DNA of 64,000 nt from Aequorivita sp. H23M31 (GTDB taxonomy: Bacteria > Bacteroidota > Bacteroidia > Flavobacteriales > Flavobacteriaceae): NCBI RefSeq assembly GCF_004022485.1, contig NZ_CP034951.1:744001-808000 (forward strand), in the 5' to 3' direction. The notes beneath the pieces are model-generated. The model searched no databases. It was given only the letters and a program-made list of their open reading frames with translations, and had not been told where the DNA came from. The number at the start of each line of letters is the position of its first letter. Positions within the stretch are counted from its first letter, which is position 1. The translations under genes were made by a program, and so were the position numbers. This document shows, piece by piece, positions 9,560 through 18,942 of the stretch.

Positions 9560-10075
9560 TTAGCCGGTTGGTCTTAAATTGTAATCTGCCACTTCAGAAC
9601 TATTGAACTGCTTTAAGGGCACTTGCCTTTTGTCAGTACTGTAAACCTGTTGCAGTGAATTTAAACTAATTGATGTAACAGGAGTTTTGGTTTTAACAGC
9701 TTTATGCTTAAGCTCCTTGTCAATCCATTGCTTAACAAATTCAAATGTACGGGCTTCCCTATCCCTATCTATCAAATTGATTTCAAACAATTTATTACCT
9801 AAAGCAGCCTCTAATTTTGCAATACTTTCCAGGGTAAAATTCACCCTTCCTTTAACTATATTGCTTATGTGTTGGGCACTGACTTTTAGTTCCGTCGCAA
9901 GACGCGCCTGCGACCAGTTCTTTTCCTCCAAAAGTGTAAGCACGTTTAAGGCTATAATCGCACTTTTTTGCTTCCAAGACTGTTCTGCTCGTCTTTTTTG
10001 ATGATTAACTCCCCAGGAGGAAGCGGTTTTTCCTACCACTTCTTCAAATTTTTCTTTGTTGAAATTGTTGCTCAT
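9560..10075 (-). CDS. HTH (XRE/HigA-like) antitoxin with C-terminal extension
   Basis: 171 aa. Residues about 48-92 form a Cro/C1-type helix-turn-helix (EEKNWSQARLATELKVSAQH, then ISNIVKGRVNF). The region after about residue 110 is an extra, charged tail ending in polar residues, the place where TAC antitoxins carry the chaperone-addiction segment. Its start overlaps the stop of the upstream toxin-like gene by 4 nt (ATGA type), indicating translational coupling. Expected to bind and repress its own promoter; an AACCT-GT-AGGTT palindrome lies just upstream of the first gene. Confidence 0.78.
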   Translation of the reverse strand: MSNNFNKEKFEEVVGKTASSWGVNHQKRRAEQSWKQKSAIIALNVLTLLEEKNWSQARLATELKVSAQHISNIVKGRVNFTLESIAKLEAALGNKLFEINLIDRDREARTFEFVKQWIDKELKHKAVKTKTPVTSISLNSLQQVYSTDKRQVPLKQFNSSEVADYNLRPTG

Positions 10076-10641
10076 ATAGTGTTGTCTGATACGATATCAT
10101 CGACGTCTAAAATATTGTGGTCGATTAAGAATTGTTGAACGTTTTTTAATACGGTTAACTCATTGTTTAAAAGAATGGATTCTTGCATTGTTCTTACAAG
10201 TTTTATGCCGCCTCCCGTAATAATAAAAGAATTGGCGCTAAGTCTAATGGCATACAGACGAAGCCAGCCATCTGCTATCTCAAGGCCATAAGCCTTACAT
10301 TGTTGATGCTGCACCAATAATGCTGCATCACTCTTGTGCAGTGGCACAAAGAATTGGGAAAGATTTTCTTGTGGATCTTCAAAACCTGCTTCTGCAATAT
10401 CATACAATTGATTAAAGAGAATCTGCGCATCTTTTATGGTTTTAAGTACAGCTTCGCGAACGGTGTAGTGCGAATATATGCTGTTTGAAAGTAAGGTTTC
10501 GTTTGCTTTGAAAAATTGTAATAAAAATTCTGGATCTGCCCACTGCTCCTCAAGCATATCTAGTTGACACTGATCGTATCCGCTCTTTTGAAGACTACAA
10601 ATGCCCTGATTTTGCTCGGTAAATATAGGTAATATTTTCAA
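10072..10641 (-). CDS. Putative toxin of the TAC operon
   Basis: 189 aa, first gene of the three-gene operon. The second half contains GLEIADGWLRLYAIRLSANS then FIITGGGIKLVRTMQE, the Bacteroidota pattern of RelE/HigB-like proteins (strand WLRLYAIR, then TGG and a basic helix) paired with XRE antitoxins. The first half (EEQWADPEFLLQFFKANETL) is an extra helical domain, so it is longer than the usual 90-110-aa HigB. The reading frame opens with TTG at 10641; no in-frame ATG lies near. Toxic activity (mRNA cleavage at the ribosome) is inferred from gene order and motif, not shown. Confidence 0.6.
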   Translation of the reverse strand: MKILPIFTEQNQGICSLQKSGYDQCQLDMLEEQWADPEFLLQFFKANETLLSNSIYSHYTVREAVLKTIKDAQILFNQLYDIAEAGFEDPQENLSQFFVPLHKSDAALLVQHQQCKAYGLEIADGWLRLYAIRLSANSFIITGGGIKLVRTMQESILLNNELTVLKNVQQFLIDHNILDVDDIVSDNTI

Positions 10642-10648
10642 ATTATCA

Positions 10649-10660
10649 ACCTGTAGGTTT
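10649..10660. promoter_or_regulatory. Candidate operator of the TAC operon
   Basis: AACCTGTAGGTT: 5-bp inverted half-sites (AACCT/AGGTT) immediately upstream of the TTG start of the toxin gene. Position and symmetry fit an autoregulatory site for the HTH antitoxin. Confidence 0.4.
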
Positions 10661-11027
10661 ATTATTGCCCGGTTTTAACAATATTATAATATTTCATATT
10701 AAAAAGCTACTAAGGTTTTTAAACTTTACTTTACCCATTCACTTATTTCTCAAGGGCATTCTTATTACAATGAATGCTAAAATGGTTTTGCAACAAACTC
10801 AAAAAAAACCATTAGGCGTAACCTAAAGTCGTCAAATTAATAAGCTCTCCATCGCGATACGCTATTAAGACAAGAGCCCACCTTCGTTCCTGGCTTCTGT
10901 GGCCTAAAAAGAGCTTATCAAATATAATTATTTCCTGGTCATAATCCCATCACTCTTTAAACTGTAAACCTATTTTAAAATAAGTACAAAATAGGTACAC
11001 TTTATTGGGACGAGACAAATATAACAA
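10661..11027. other. Gene-free spacer
   Basis: About 370 bp between the TAC operon and the terminator of the next lipoprotein gene. No supportable coding sequence or RNA was seen. Confidence 0.45.
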
Positions 11028-11069
11028 TCAAAAAAGCCCACTGATTTATTTCACAGCGGGCTTCATTAA
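11028..11069 (-). terminator. Rho-independent terminator of the 210-aa lipoprotein gene
   Basis: On the minus strand AGCCCGCTG ... CAGTGGGCT forms a 9-bp stem with one G-T pair and is followed by TTTTTTG. It lies 30 bp past the lipoprotein stop codon. Confidence 0.8.
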
Positions 11070-11097
11070 AAAAAATATATTAACTAATCTATAGGTA

Positions 11098-11730
11098 TCA
11101 AAAACTCAGATCAAAAATCCCATTGGTCAATTCAATCTGGCCATTATCATTGTTTATAACAACTCCGGAGAAGGAACCCGTAAGAACGCCACCAGAATTT
11201 GTTGTCACAGAATTATTAAAATTTGAAGCCATTGGATAATAGGATGATATTAGGTTGATTTTAAAATTCTGAAAAAGATCATTTCCAACCATGTTTTCTT
11301 CAACTTCAAAATAAATATTGTAGTTATTGGCCGCAGAAGTTTCACCTAGTATTTTTAAAAGTCCTCCCTCCCGGTCAATTCTTATTTCATCAAAAACGAT
11401 GCTCAGCGTTCCTGCTTTCACACTTATTTGACCTTCAACCTCATTACCCGCTGATACGGAACAGTCACCAAGACCGTCGATTATAGCTTGTAAACTTCCA
11501 TCACTATCGCCACATTCCTGCTGTTGTTTTTCTAAAGCTACTCGGTAGGCAATGCAGAGTTGCGTATAATTTTCTACCGTTGCCGCCTCATAGTTTTGTT
11601 TAGCCCCTACTGCTGCTTCAATCGCAATCTCGCACTGGCTCGGAGTGTTATCATTATCGTCATTACTACTACAGGAAAATAATGCAAGCATCACAAAGAT
11701 GCTTAAAATCAATTTTTTTATGGTCATCAT
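11098..11730 (-). CDS. Hypothetical lipoprotein
   Basis: 210 aa. A typical Bacteroidota lipoprotein signal (about 1-20) ends in the lipobox LFSC with SSNDDNDN after the cysteine, predicting export and lipid anchoring. A Cys-containing helical segment (about 32-90, with CEIAIEAAVGAKQNYEAATV and QQQECGDSDG) precedes a beta-rich domain (about 100-210). The family is not recognised. Followed by its own terminator; first of a series of exported proteins on this strand, though not obviously in one operon with the next gene 84 bp away. Confidence 0.75.
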   Translation of the reverse strand: MMTIKKLILSIFVMLALFSCSSNDDNDNTPSQCEIAIEAAVGAKQNYEAATVENYTQLCIAYRVALEKQQQECGDSDGSLQAIIDGLGDCSVSAGNEVEGQISVKAGTLSIVFDEIRIDREGGLLKILGETSAANNYNIYFEVEENMVGNDLFQNFKINLISSYYPMASNFNNSVTTNSGGVLTGSFSGVVINNDNGQIELTNGIFDLSF

Positions 11731-11813
11731 TTTTAAATTAAAAATTATTATTGAGGGTATAGAACGGGTTCTAAGGTTTTATATTTCAATCGAGTCTATT
11801 TAATTCTGTACCC

Positions 11814-12932
11814 TTAATTGCTCCCTTTACCTACAACCTGTATTAAATCAATAGTTTTATTCTCTTCCTTTAAACCAATTGAACCCTCCTCAAAATCATT
11901 TCCATAAATCCCAATTCGATTTGAACTATCAGTTTTAAAAATTAACCTTAAGCTCTGGTCTTTTAAAAAAACATATTCCCAATGCGTAATCAAATCAATA
12001 TGTAATTTTAAATCTGGATACCTCTTTAAAATTTCATTAATCGTCCAGGAGGTATTAATTCCGTGAATATCTATTTCTGGGCTCATTACAAAGACCGAAA
12101 CAATTTCCTTCTCTTTTACTACTAGAAAATATTGACGTAAATCATTATTAATAATTTCATATCCCATTTCTTCAGAATCATAACCATATGCAAAAAGAGG
12201 TATTTCCTGCACTTCTTTATCGTTGGTTCTTAAAAATTCGTCAATTGACATTCCTAAACAAAAGGAGTCTATCCATTCAATGTCGTTCATACTCAAATTC
12301 CTTTCTGAATATGATTTTACCTTTCTCAATATATCTCCTTTGATTACATAAATTCCCGTCGAAATACATTCTTCACATTCATTCCGGAAATTGTCGTTTT
12401 CATAGCATAATGTATGCACCGTAAGAAAATCATCCTCGATATTCATTAAAGATTTACATGCACTATTATAAACAATCATATTTTCTTCATCATCAAATTC
12501 CCAGCTTTGTACCGAGTTATAAGTAAACAGTCCAATGTAGGACAAATTGTTTAAGTCGATTATAATCTGTTCCTTCGAGGTACCCCTAATTTGTCTCGCG
12601 CTACTACGATATTCAACCTTTTTTAAAAGATAATTTTCGTTTTTAGAAAATACTATTTCGGTGCTGTTTTGAAAAGGTAGCTTATAAATGATAAAACCAG
12701 CTTTATTCTTTTTAAATAGGAAAGAATTGTCTAAAAGTCGGTTTATCAACGTTCCGTCATAAATAAAAAAATCGTCATTCTTGAATTGACTTTTTGACTG
12801 GTAGTAAGCTATCACTTTACTGTCAGTAAGAGTATCCGCAGTTTCAAGTTTTTCAAAATGTCTTTCAAAATCATCCTGGCCAAAACTATATATTGAACTT
12901 AAAACAAGTAATATTTTCAGTAGTATTCTCAT
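11814..12932 (-). CDS. Hypothetical exported protein
   Basis: 372 aa with a cleavable signal peptide (MRILLKILLVLSSIYSFGQ). The mature part is beta-strand rich with many aromatics and a CEECIS motif near residue 192; no known domain recognised. It is preceded 46 bp upstream by the BNR-like gene on the same strand, so they may be co-transcribed. Function unknown. Confidence 0.72.
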   Translation of the reverse strand: MRILLKILLVLSSIYSFGQDDFERHFEKLETADTLTDSKVIAYYQSKSQFKNDDFFIYDGTLINRLLDNSFLFKKNKAGFIIYKLPFQNSTEIVFSKNENYLLKKVEYRSSARQIRGTSKEQIIIDLNNLSYIGLFTYNSVQSWEFDDEENMIVYNSACKSLMNIEDDFLTVHTLCYENDNFRNECEECISTGIYVIKGDILRKVKSYSERNLSMNDIEWIDSFCLGMSIDEFLRTNDKEVQEIPLFAYGYDSEEMGYEIINNDLRQYFLVVKEKEIVSVFVMSPEIDIHGINTSWTINEILKRYPDLKLHIDLITHWEYVFLKDQSLRLIFKTDSSNRIGIYGNDFEEGSIGLKEENKTIDLIQVVGKGSN

Positions 12933-12978
12933 TCCTTTTCCTAGTGGCTAGGTTTGTTAGCTAGCCCCAACTGTGTTA

Positions 12979-14805
12979 TTAATTATTCTCCCATTCAAGA
13001 AACTGACTGAACACTTTATTGAACTCGTATCCATTTTTCCTCCAACTGTTTTTTAAATGTGTAATTACGCCCTGTTCATTTATTTCCAACAGGTCATATC
13101 TGCTGTCCTTTTCTAAAGGTAAAGGATAAACATACCAAGTACTTCCTCCATCAAAAGATAATAATGTGCCAATTCCTAAACCAATTAAATAGATTTGATT
13201 TCCCCTTTCAAAAATTAATTCCTTTTTATGTAGTTCAGATAAATCGGTCGAAAAATCTAAACTTCCATTTTCGTTGTTTAGAAAAAGTAAATTATTTAGG
13301 ATTTTAAAATTTCTGAAATTAATCACGCTCAGGTCAGTCTTGGGCTGAATTCGCGAATAAGTTTTTTCAATCACTTGGAACTTCCATTGATTACCAACTT
13401 TTGTCAAAATCGGCTGAAAATATTTTGTTTTGCCAATAGTGTAATGCGGATCGTAAGTCCAACTCCCAAGAAGAATAGTGTCATTTTTTATGCTATACTG
13501 GTAACGATTATAATTGTCGTTGTAATGTAAATCCTTTGGGGTTTTTAGCGAATCTATAATGCGAAAATCTTTTAACAAATAGTAGGTTCCTTGCTGTATG
13601 TCGTATTTTTTATTTTCTGGTCTAATTTTATCCAGTTTGAAAATCAATGCGTGATTTTTGTCTAAAAATTCAAGTTTTCTAAATTCCTGCTTTTGGTATA
13701 ATTGTGTTAGCTTTTTATCTTCTTTCCACATTTTTCCTTCATCTGTGGAACGGTAAAATTTGTTTACAAAATCACATTTGTAAATCAGTTCTTTACAGTT
13801 AGAATCTCGTATGATACTTCTATTGTAATAAACATCATTAAAAGTGTCTTTGTACAAAAGTGCAGTGGAGGAATACATTAATTTTTCGGTAGGTGACCAA
13901 ATTTTCATTTGGTTCTTTTTTCTGTCAAACCTTACAATCATTCCCCTTCCGCCAGACCAATTTAATGTGTCGTATGAAAAATCAACAATCCCTAAATATT
14001 CATTTTTATCTTTCGTTGAGAAATATGAATTTCCCCAAGAACTCCAACGAGGTTTATTAAAAGGTTGGACGGATCTATCGAATGTCGTGGGTTGTATGCC
14101 GCGCTCAAGGGAAAAATAACCTTTCATAAAATTTTTTACTACCAAGTTTTCGGCTTCTTCCTTATGCTTCTGTTCCATGTCATATTTTCTACTGAAATAG
14201 AAAACAGAGTCATAAACCTTTTTGGGTATTATGAAATGACGTTGGTCTATGTTTTTTATTTTCACATTCCCCTTGGTTTGAGGTATGTTGTCTAAAAGAT
14301 TTTTTGTCCAGCTTGGAAAGAAATAGTGACCTCCTATAAATCGAAATGTAAAATCAGGGCTTGGTTCTGTTGGCTTACCTTGAAAATCCTTGATCCAAAA
14401 ACTTCCTGTCCCCGAAGACTGATAAATATACATGGTGTCTTTCTTATGAATAATTTTGATTTCCAATTGCTTTTGGGTTTCATAATTGGAATTGATTGAA
14501 ATTACAAGAGAAAAGTCATTAATCCTAATTTGATTTTCAAACGCGAAACTATTTTGTGTGGCAGGTTTTAAAGAGTCTTGTGGGACATTGGGTGATCTAT
14601 ACAACTCACTGTCAACCATAATACTATAATCCTTATTCCCCTTAAACGAAATTGCCTTACCGTTTTTATCAAGTATAGTGTAAGAATAACGTTGCGTAAA
14701 ATCTTGCCACCCAGGTTGTGCTTTAATTGGAAGAGTACAAAAAAGAGTAATTACTACGATGCTTAAGAGCGTCAACCGACCTTTATATTTAAATATTTTA
14801 CTCAT
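12979..14805 (-). CDS. Exported protein with Asp-box (BNR-like) motifs
   Basis: 608 aa, N-terminal hydrophobic signal (about 8-30, ending IKAQP). Two Asp-box-like motifs, STDEGKMWKED (about residue 355) and SFDGGSTWYVY (about residue 555), of the S-x-D-x-G-x-T-W type mark a sialidase/photosystem-assembly-type beta-propeller. The first 200 residues are a separate beta domain. Likely periplasmic or surface; the ligand cannot be inferred. Lies 46 bp upstream of the 372-aa gene. Confidence 0.68.
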   Translation of the reverse strand: MSKIFKYKGRLTLLSIVVITLFCTLPIKAQPGWQDFTQRYSYTILDKNGKAISFKGNKDYSIMVDSELYRSPNVPQDSLKPATQNSFAFENQIRINDFSLVISINSNYETQKQLEIKIIHKKDTMYIYQSSGTGSFWIKDFQGKPTEPSPDFTFRFIGGHYFFPSWTKNLLDNIPQTKGNVKIKNIDQRHFIIPKKVYDSVFYFSRKYDMEQKHKEEAENLVVKNFMKGYFSLERGIQPTTFDRSVQPFNKPRWSSWGNSYFSTKDKNEYLGIVDFSYDTLNWSGGRGMIVRFDRKKNQMKIWSPTEKLMYSSTALLYKDTFNDVYYNRSIIRDSNCKELIYKCDFVNKFYRSTDEGKMWKEDKKLTQLYQKQEFRKLEFLDKNHALIFKLDKIRPENKKYDIQQGTYYLLKDFRIIDSLKTPKDLHYNDNYNRYQYSIKNDTILLGSWTYDPHYTIGKTKYFQPILTKVGNQWKFQVIEKTYSRIQPKTDLSVINFRNFKILNNLLFLNNENGSLDFSTDLSELHKKELIFERGNQIYLIGLGIGTLLSFDGGSTWYVYPLPLEKDSRYDLLEINEQGVITHLKNSWRKNGYEFNKVFSQFLEWENN

Positions 14806-15206
14806 TGTTTTACTTTCAGCCTTCCATATTACACTTAAATTTAGGTAGAAAAAAGAGCTCTGTGCTTCTCCGCTCCTACCCGTTTTCCAAATGCGAGTTT
14901 CAGTCTTTCGGTACTTTTAAAACACTCAACGCGCTTTGAAAATGATGGATGGACCTTTTAGCTAATTTGTATTCAAAAAAGATTTGAACATATTTGCCTT
15001 TTCCAGTCACACATCAGGTCATTTATAAAGCTTTTTAGGCTCTTTATGATTTGTAGTAGGTAAAAGTAATTGATTTATAGAAAAAGTGTCACCTTGAGCG
15101 CAGTCGAAAGGTCTCGTGGTCTAGAATGCGCTGGACCGAAAACGATATATAAATATTCATTACCCACTATATTCAACATAGCACTGCCTTTAAATTGCAG
15201 TCGGCT
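14806..15206. other. Intergenic DNA with a common flavobacterial repeat fragment
   Basis: 400 bp without a supportable gene. It contains GTCACCTTGAGCGCAGTCGA at 15088-15107, the same TGAGCGCAGTCGA(A)GG motif found in the structured repeats at 35.6 and 37.3 kb, a frequent intergenic motif in this family. Confidence 0.5.
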
Positions 15207-15896
15207 TCATTCCCTTTTTCTAATTAATTCTAACACCATTCTGCTTCCGTCAATATTTGTATAATCTAATTTTTTAAATCCATCTGTCCTATCAAAATCG
15301 GCCGTCAAATGAGTAATTCCTAATTCAGATTTGGCGATAGCTGTCACTTTTCCATTCTCTCCATTATAACTATATTCAGAGGCAATTTCAATATTGCCTT
15401 TCCAAGTTTTCCATCTTTTATTTCCCCAATGGTCGCCAACTTCAAGTTTGGTACTCCATTTTTCCTTATCAAACCGAATTTCTGGAAAAGGATTTAGTTC
15501 CAATATTTTAAAATACCTTCCTCTTGGGGGATGCAACCAAATAGTAGAGTCATTTTCTATCAAACCAGTTGCCTCCATTCCTATTTTCTCGAATTCTGCG
15601 TTATAGTAGTTAAACTGATATGGTTTTTGATCTCCATTTATTTTGCCCTCCATTATCTCCATTCCTAAATAGACAACTGTATTCTTATCTATTATAAGGT
15701 CTTCTGACAATTCCCAAGCATTATCAAATTCTTCACCATTCTCTCCAGTATGTTGAAAAGGAAAGAATCTCAAACCCATTTCATTTTCATTCTTATAAAT
15801 CTTGACTGAAAAAATAAATTCTCCTTTGTCGTAAATTTCTTTAATTGGTTGTGGACCAATTAAGAATAACAATAATAGAGCAAAGAGAGTTTTCAT
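15207..15896 (-). CDS. Hypothetical exported protein
   Basis: 229 aa. A short hydrophobic N-terminus (MKTLFALLLLFLIGPQP) predicts export. The mature region is beta-rich with repeated Trp/Gly positions (WLHPPRGRYFKI, GDHWGNKRWKTWKGN) and ends in a strand pattern typical of small all-beta proteins. No family recognised. Same strand as, and 38 bp after, the lipoprotein at 15935-17116. Confidence 0.68.
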   Translation of the reverse strand: MKTLFALLLLFLIGPQPIKEIYDKGEFIFSVKIYKNENEMGLRFFPFQHTGENGEEFDNAWELSEDLIIDKNTVVYLGMEIMEGKINGDQKPYQFNYYNAEFEKIGMEATGLIENDSTIWLHPPRGRYFKILELNPFPEIRFDKEKWSTKLEVGDHWGNKRWKTWKGNIEIASEYSYNGENGKVTAIAKSELGITHLTADFDRTDGFKKLDYTNIDGSRMVLELIRKRE

Positions 15897-15934
15897 ATTT
15901 CGTTAGCTTTTTGGCTCTTATTAGGCAATGTTTT

Positions 15935-17116
15935 TTATTCCGGTTTCGAAAGTTTTACATCATACGGTTCAAGTAGATATATATTTTTTTTAACTTTTAA
16001 TAAATTATATTTTCCAGTTAATAAATATTCTCCCATAACTTTATCATTACGATACCAAGTCCCAAATATAAATTCCCCATTTTTATTTATGTCCACTCCA
16101 TAATAATTCCTTGGATATAAGCTATCAGGTATTTTATAATTCGTTTCTATGGTGTTAACGAAATTAGTTTCAAAATTATCAATATCAAGTGCGTATAGGT
16201 TACCTAAGGAATGTCCATAAGTATGAGTTGAATGAATAAATATAAATGGATGATTGTCAAAATATCGTAAAGAAATTTCATCTAGATAGTCTCCTCCAAA
16301 ACCATTATACCTCAACAGTTCCGTTCTAATGCTATCTTTTTTTGCGTAAATTGTTATTGCATCGGTACTGGATGTTCTACAATTAGTACAATCATAAACC
16401 AATTCATAACCACTAATTTTACCAAATAGTGTATTACGAGTAATTGTTGTGTTTTCCTGTTCCTTATCTCTAATTGCTTGTTTTTTTAATTCAATTGGTT
16501 GAGCAAAGAGTTTATACTTACCTGAATCAGTTTTAATGAATTTCAAAGAGCAAGCTGTAGAGTATATTGTGTCGTTATAAATTAAATCACTATAAATTCT
16601 AAACCCACTGTTAGTAGAATCCCTTGTACAATAAAGCCCGTTATACATTCCTTTACCCGTTTTGTTGCAATAAAATTGATTGAAAATGTCACCATCTATA
16701 GGCTCCACTTCCAATAAAGATTTGTTTATAGTGTCTATCTGGAAAAATTTACTATAAATATCAGTTTGTGTTAGTCTATAATTTCCATTTTTAGAATTTG
16801 CGAGAACTATGAAAAAATTCGAAGTCTCTTTAACGATAGTGCTATTTATGAGTATTCTTTTGTCACCAAAATACTTGAATATTGTATCGTCTTTTTTATT
16901 CAAAACCACAAGTAATCCGTGCCCGGGAAAGAAGTCGTTTTTTTTAAAATATACTTTGGATGAATAATTTAGAGTGTCTATTGATAATTCATTGGATACT
17001 TCAAAGAGAGAATAGTCATTCTGTAAACTTTTAAAATTAATACTATCACATTTACTTTCTTTTTTACAAGAAACTAAAGCCAATGTTAATATAAGGAATA
17101 TTAGTTTTTTAATCAT
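15935..17116 (-). CDS. Hypothetical lipoprotein downstream of IS copy 1
   Basis: 393 aa with lipobox LVSC followed by KKESKCD, so exported and lipidated. A CTNC motif sits near residue 240 (YDCTNCRTSS) and aromatic Tyr/Asp patterns continue to the end; no domain recognised. IS4-family copy 1 ends 54 bp upstream of its start, so its native promoter has been displaced and it may now be read from the IS or from a hybrid promoter. Confidence 0.7.
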   Translation of the reverse strand: MIKKLIFLILTLALVSCKKESKCDSINFKSLQNDYSLFEVSNELSIDTLNYSSKVYFKKNDFFPGHGLLVVLNKKDDTIFKYFGDKRILINSTIVKETSNFFIVLANSKNGNYRLTQTDIYSKFFQIDTINKSLLEVEPIDGDIFNQFYCNKTGKGMYNGLYCTRDSTNSGFRIYSDLIYNDTIYSTACSLKFIKTDSGKYKLFAQPIELKKQAIRDKEQENTTITRNTLFGKISGYELVYDCTNCRTSSTDAITIYAKKDSIRTELLRYNGFGGDYLDEISLRYFDNHPFIFIHSTHTYGHSLGNLYALDIDNFETNFVNTIETNYKIPDSLYPRNYYGVDINKNGEFIFGTWYRNDKVMGEYLLTGKYNLLKVKKNIYLLEPYDVKLSKPE

Positions 17117-17170
17117 TTGACAAGTTCATAAAACAATTACGCATGTGGAGATTAATTTTATATTTTTTTT

Positions 17171-18556
17171 CATTGTTGTCCGATAAAAATCTAAAGTAGC
17201 AAAAATAGCATTGTCGTTGCCATATTTTACTGGATTGTGTTCCGATTTTCAAAACAGAACCCCCTAAGGATCGAAAAAGCTCAATTGGCCAATGTTTTTT
17301 GTGGTGATTTCTTCCCATTTGGAGTCTGGGTTTTTCAGGAACTTGAACAGATCGATGTAGGTCATCAAATGGTAGCGTATTACAGACACCATATTTGAAT
17401 ATGCCCAACTTCTCTGCGCCTTTCTTTGTATTACCAGCATTATGAGTTGAATGATCAGACTGACCCAGATCTGTATCTCTATTGCATTTTGGTTGTCGCC
17501 CAGAAAGTATTTGAGGGGAAAGTTCTGTTTTAGGCGTTTGAACATGGTCTCTATCTGCCAGCGATTTTTGTAGATATCAGTGATCCTGTCGGCCTCCACT
17601 TCATAGTTGTTGGTGATGAACTCATATACCTTGCCCTTCTCCTGGTGCCAAAAGGCTATCCGCCGTAGGTGGAATTCGTTGCCTTCCTTATCGGCAAGCG
17701 TTATTTTTTCATCCTTTAGGACAGCATCGTCCACGTTGTCCGGAATATCAAACTCTTCAAGGCTCGTATAGCGTGCATTGCTCTTTTGCCTGGTCACAAA
17801 GTAGATGCCATCCAACGTCCATTGCTCGTATTGCTGATAATCTACGTATCCTTTGTCAAAGACAACATAGGAACCCTTCTTTAGATCGAGTTCTTTCAAA
17901 AACGTATGATCGTGCGTCGCGGCATCTGAAAATTTTATCAGACAAGGAACATCCTCCATGGCGTTGATCATCGTGTGCATTTTTATCCCGCCCTTCTTCT
18001 TGCCGTTGAGCGGGTTCCGGCCAACACCCCTCAATATGTCGCTAAAGAGCGCTATTGTCGAGGAATCGACTATTTTGAGGCCTTTTATGGCGGGCTCCCT
18101 GGTTCTGCTGTCCGATAAAAACCGGTGGTAACGTTTATAGAGACCAGAGTAAATATCAGCAAAGACCTCTGCACTTCTTCTTTTGTTGGCATCGGACAAC
18201 GTACTGCGTTTTGGAAAGTCCCGTAGCCCTAAATGGTTGATCTTGCCCTCGCACGCCAGCATTATGCTTGTTACTTCGCGAAGTGAGTTGCAGCCACTGA
18301 TAACGGCGAATATCATCGTAACCAAGTGATCATAGGTCGTGAACTTTTTGGTGTACCTGTCGCTGTTGTGCTTCTTTGCTGTCCGATAAATATCTTTGGC
18401 GTCAAGGAAGTTTAAAACCTGTTTGATAATAGGTTGTCCACTGAAATTTTTACTTTTGTTCATATCTCGAGTTTTGTGGTAAAAACTAAGATATAAATAA
18501 AGCGGGAAATCCTTCTTGGAAATCCCGCTTTTAAAAATGTTTATCGGACACTACTG
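17171..18556 (-). mobile_element. IS4-family insertion sequence, copy 1 (1386 bp)
   Basis: Ends were set by comparison with an identical copy at 27167-28552 (constant offset 9996) and by the direct repeats outside. Left end CATTGTTGTCCGATAAA and right end (complement) CAGTAGTGTCCGATAAA form imperfect 17-bp terminal inverted repeats. A single transposase fills the element. Complete and probably recently active, since the two copies look identical. Confidence 0.9.
17264..18463 (-). CDS. IS4-family transposase (DUF4372 N-terminus)
   Basis: 399 aa DDE transposase. The N-terminal DUF4372-type region (about 1-75, FTTYDHLVTMIFAVISGCNS) is followed by the DDE core: first Asp in KIVDSSTI (about 130), second Asp in VVFDKGYVDY (about 200), and the IS4 Y-x2-R-x3-E-x6-K signature in YKNRWQIETMFKRLKQN (about 297-313). 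Intact and full length. It catalyses cut-and-paste movement of its own element. The gene reads outward toward the 393-aa lipoprotein. Confidence 0.93.
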   Translation of the reverse strand: MNKSKNFSGQPIIKQVLNFLDAKDIYRTAKKHNSDRYTKKFTTYDHLVTMIFAVISGCNSLREVTSIMLACEGKINHLGLRDFPKRSTLSDANKRRSAEVFADIYSGLYKRYHRFLSDSRTREPAIKGLKIVDSSTIALFSDILRGVGRNPLNGKKKGGIKMHTMINAMEDVPCLIKFSDAATHDHTFLKELDLKKGSYVVFDKGYVDYQQYEQWTLDGIYFVTRQKSNARYTSLEEFDIPDNVDDAVLKDEKITLADKEGNEFHLRRIAFWHQEKGKVYEFITNNYEVEADRITDIYKNRWQIETMFKRLKQNFPLKYFLGDNQNAIEIQIWVSLIIQLIMLVIQRKAQRSWAYSNMVSVIRYHLMTYIDLFKFLKNPDSKWEEITTKNIGQLSFFDP

Positions 18557-18827
18557 ATTTTTTTTATATAACATTCTCTTTCTGAAATAGATTCCTTAAA
18601 AAATCCTGTGCTTATGATTCCTTTAGATTCCGAAATACACTTGACTATGAAGATTGGCACCAATTCAAATTGATATTTTGATGAGGTTGGCCTTCTTAGG
18701 AAACCTAAATCCAAGCCCATAACTACCTGCCTAAAGCCAATTTAATGAAATTCCCTAATAAGAGTCAACAGGTTTTTAATTAATTCATAATATCTGAAAA
18801 TAGCAATTAATCCTTATTCATTTTAGC

Positions 18828-18901
18828 ACCACTGAGCACTGATTACTGAACACTGACCACTGAACACTACTGCCAAATGCTACTGAACACTGCCACTGAA
18901 C
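18828..18901. repeat. Short CACTGA(A/G)CACTG repeat cluster
   Basis: Between IS copy 1 and the S41 peptidase, variants of ACTGAACACTG/ACTGAGCACTG occur about six times in 75 bp. This is a low-complexity intergenic array, not a CRISPR: units are short, contiguous and without spacers. The rest of the 18566-18942 spacer shows nothing else. Confidence 0.6.
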
Positions 18902-18942
18902 ATCATCATCACCCGTCATCCAGCATCCCACACCTCCCCCCA

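Larger units (their letters stand above)
17162..18565. repeat. 9-bp target-site duplication flanking IS copy 1
   Basis: ATTTTTTTT stands at 17162-17170 and again at 18557-18565, directly abutting the two ends of the element. The low-complexity site makes chance more possible than for copy 2, but the length (9 bp) is the same in both. Confidence 0.75.

Noticed and set aside
17109..17408. 99-aa frame across the end of IS copy 1 (and the 80-aa equivalent at 27162)
   Set aside because: Runs antisense-phase through the transposase 3' end and the terminal repeat; an alternate-frame artefact present in both copies.
18828..18901. CRISPR-like or iteron array of ACTGAACACTG
   Set aside because: Units of about 11 bp are irregular and contiguous, with no replication gene or spacers; common low-complexity intergenic motif.
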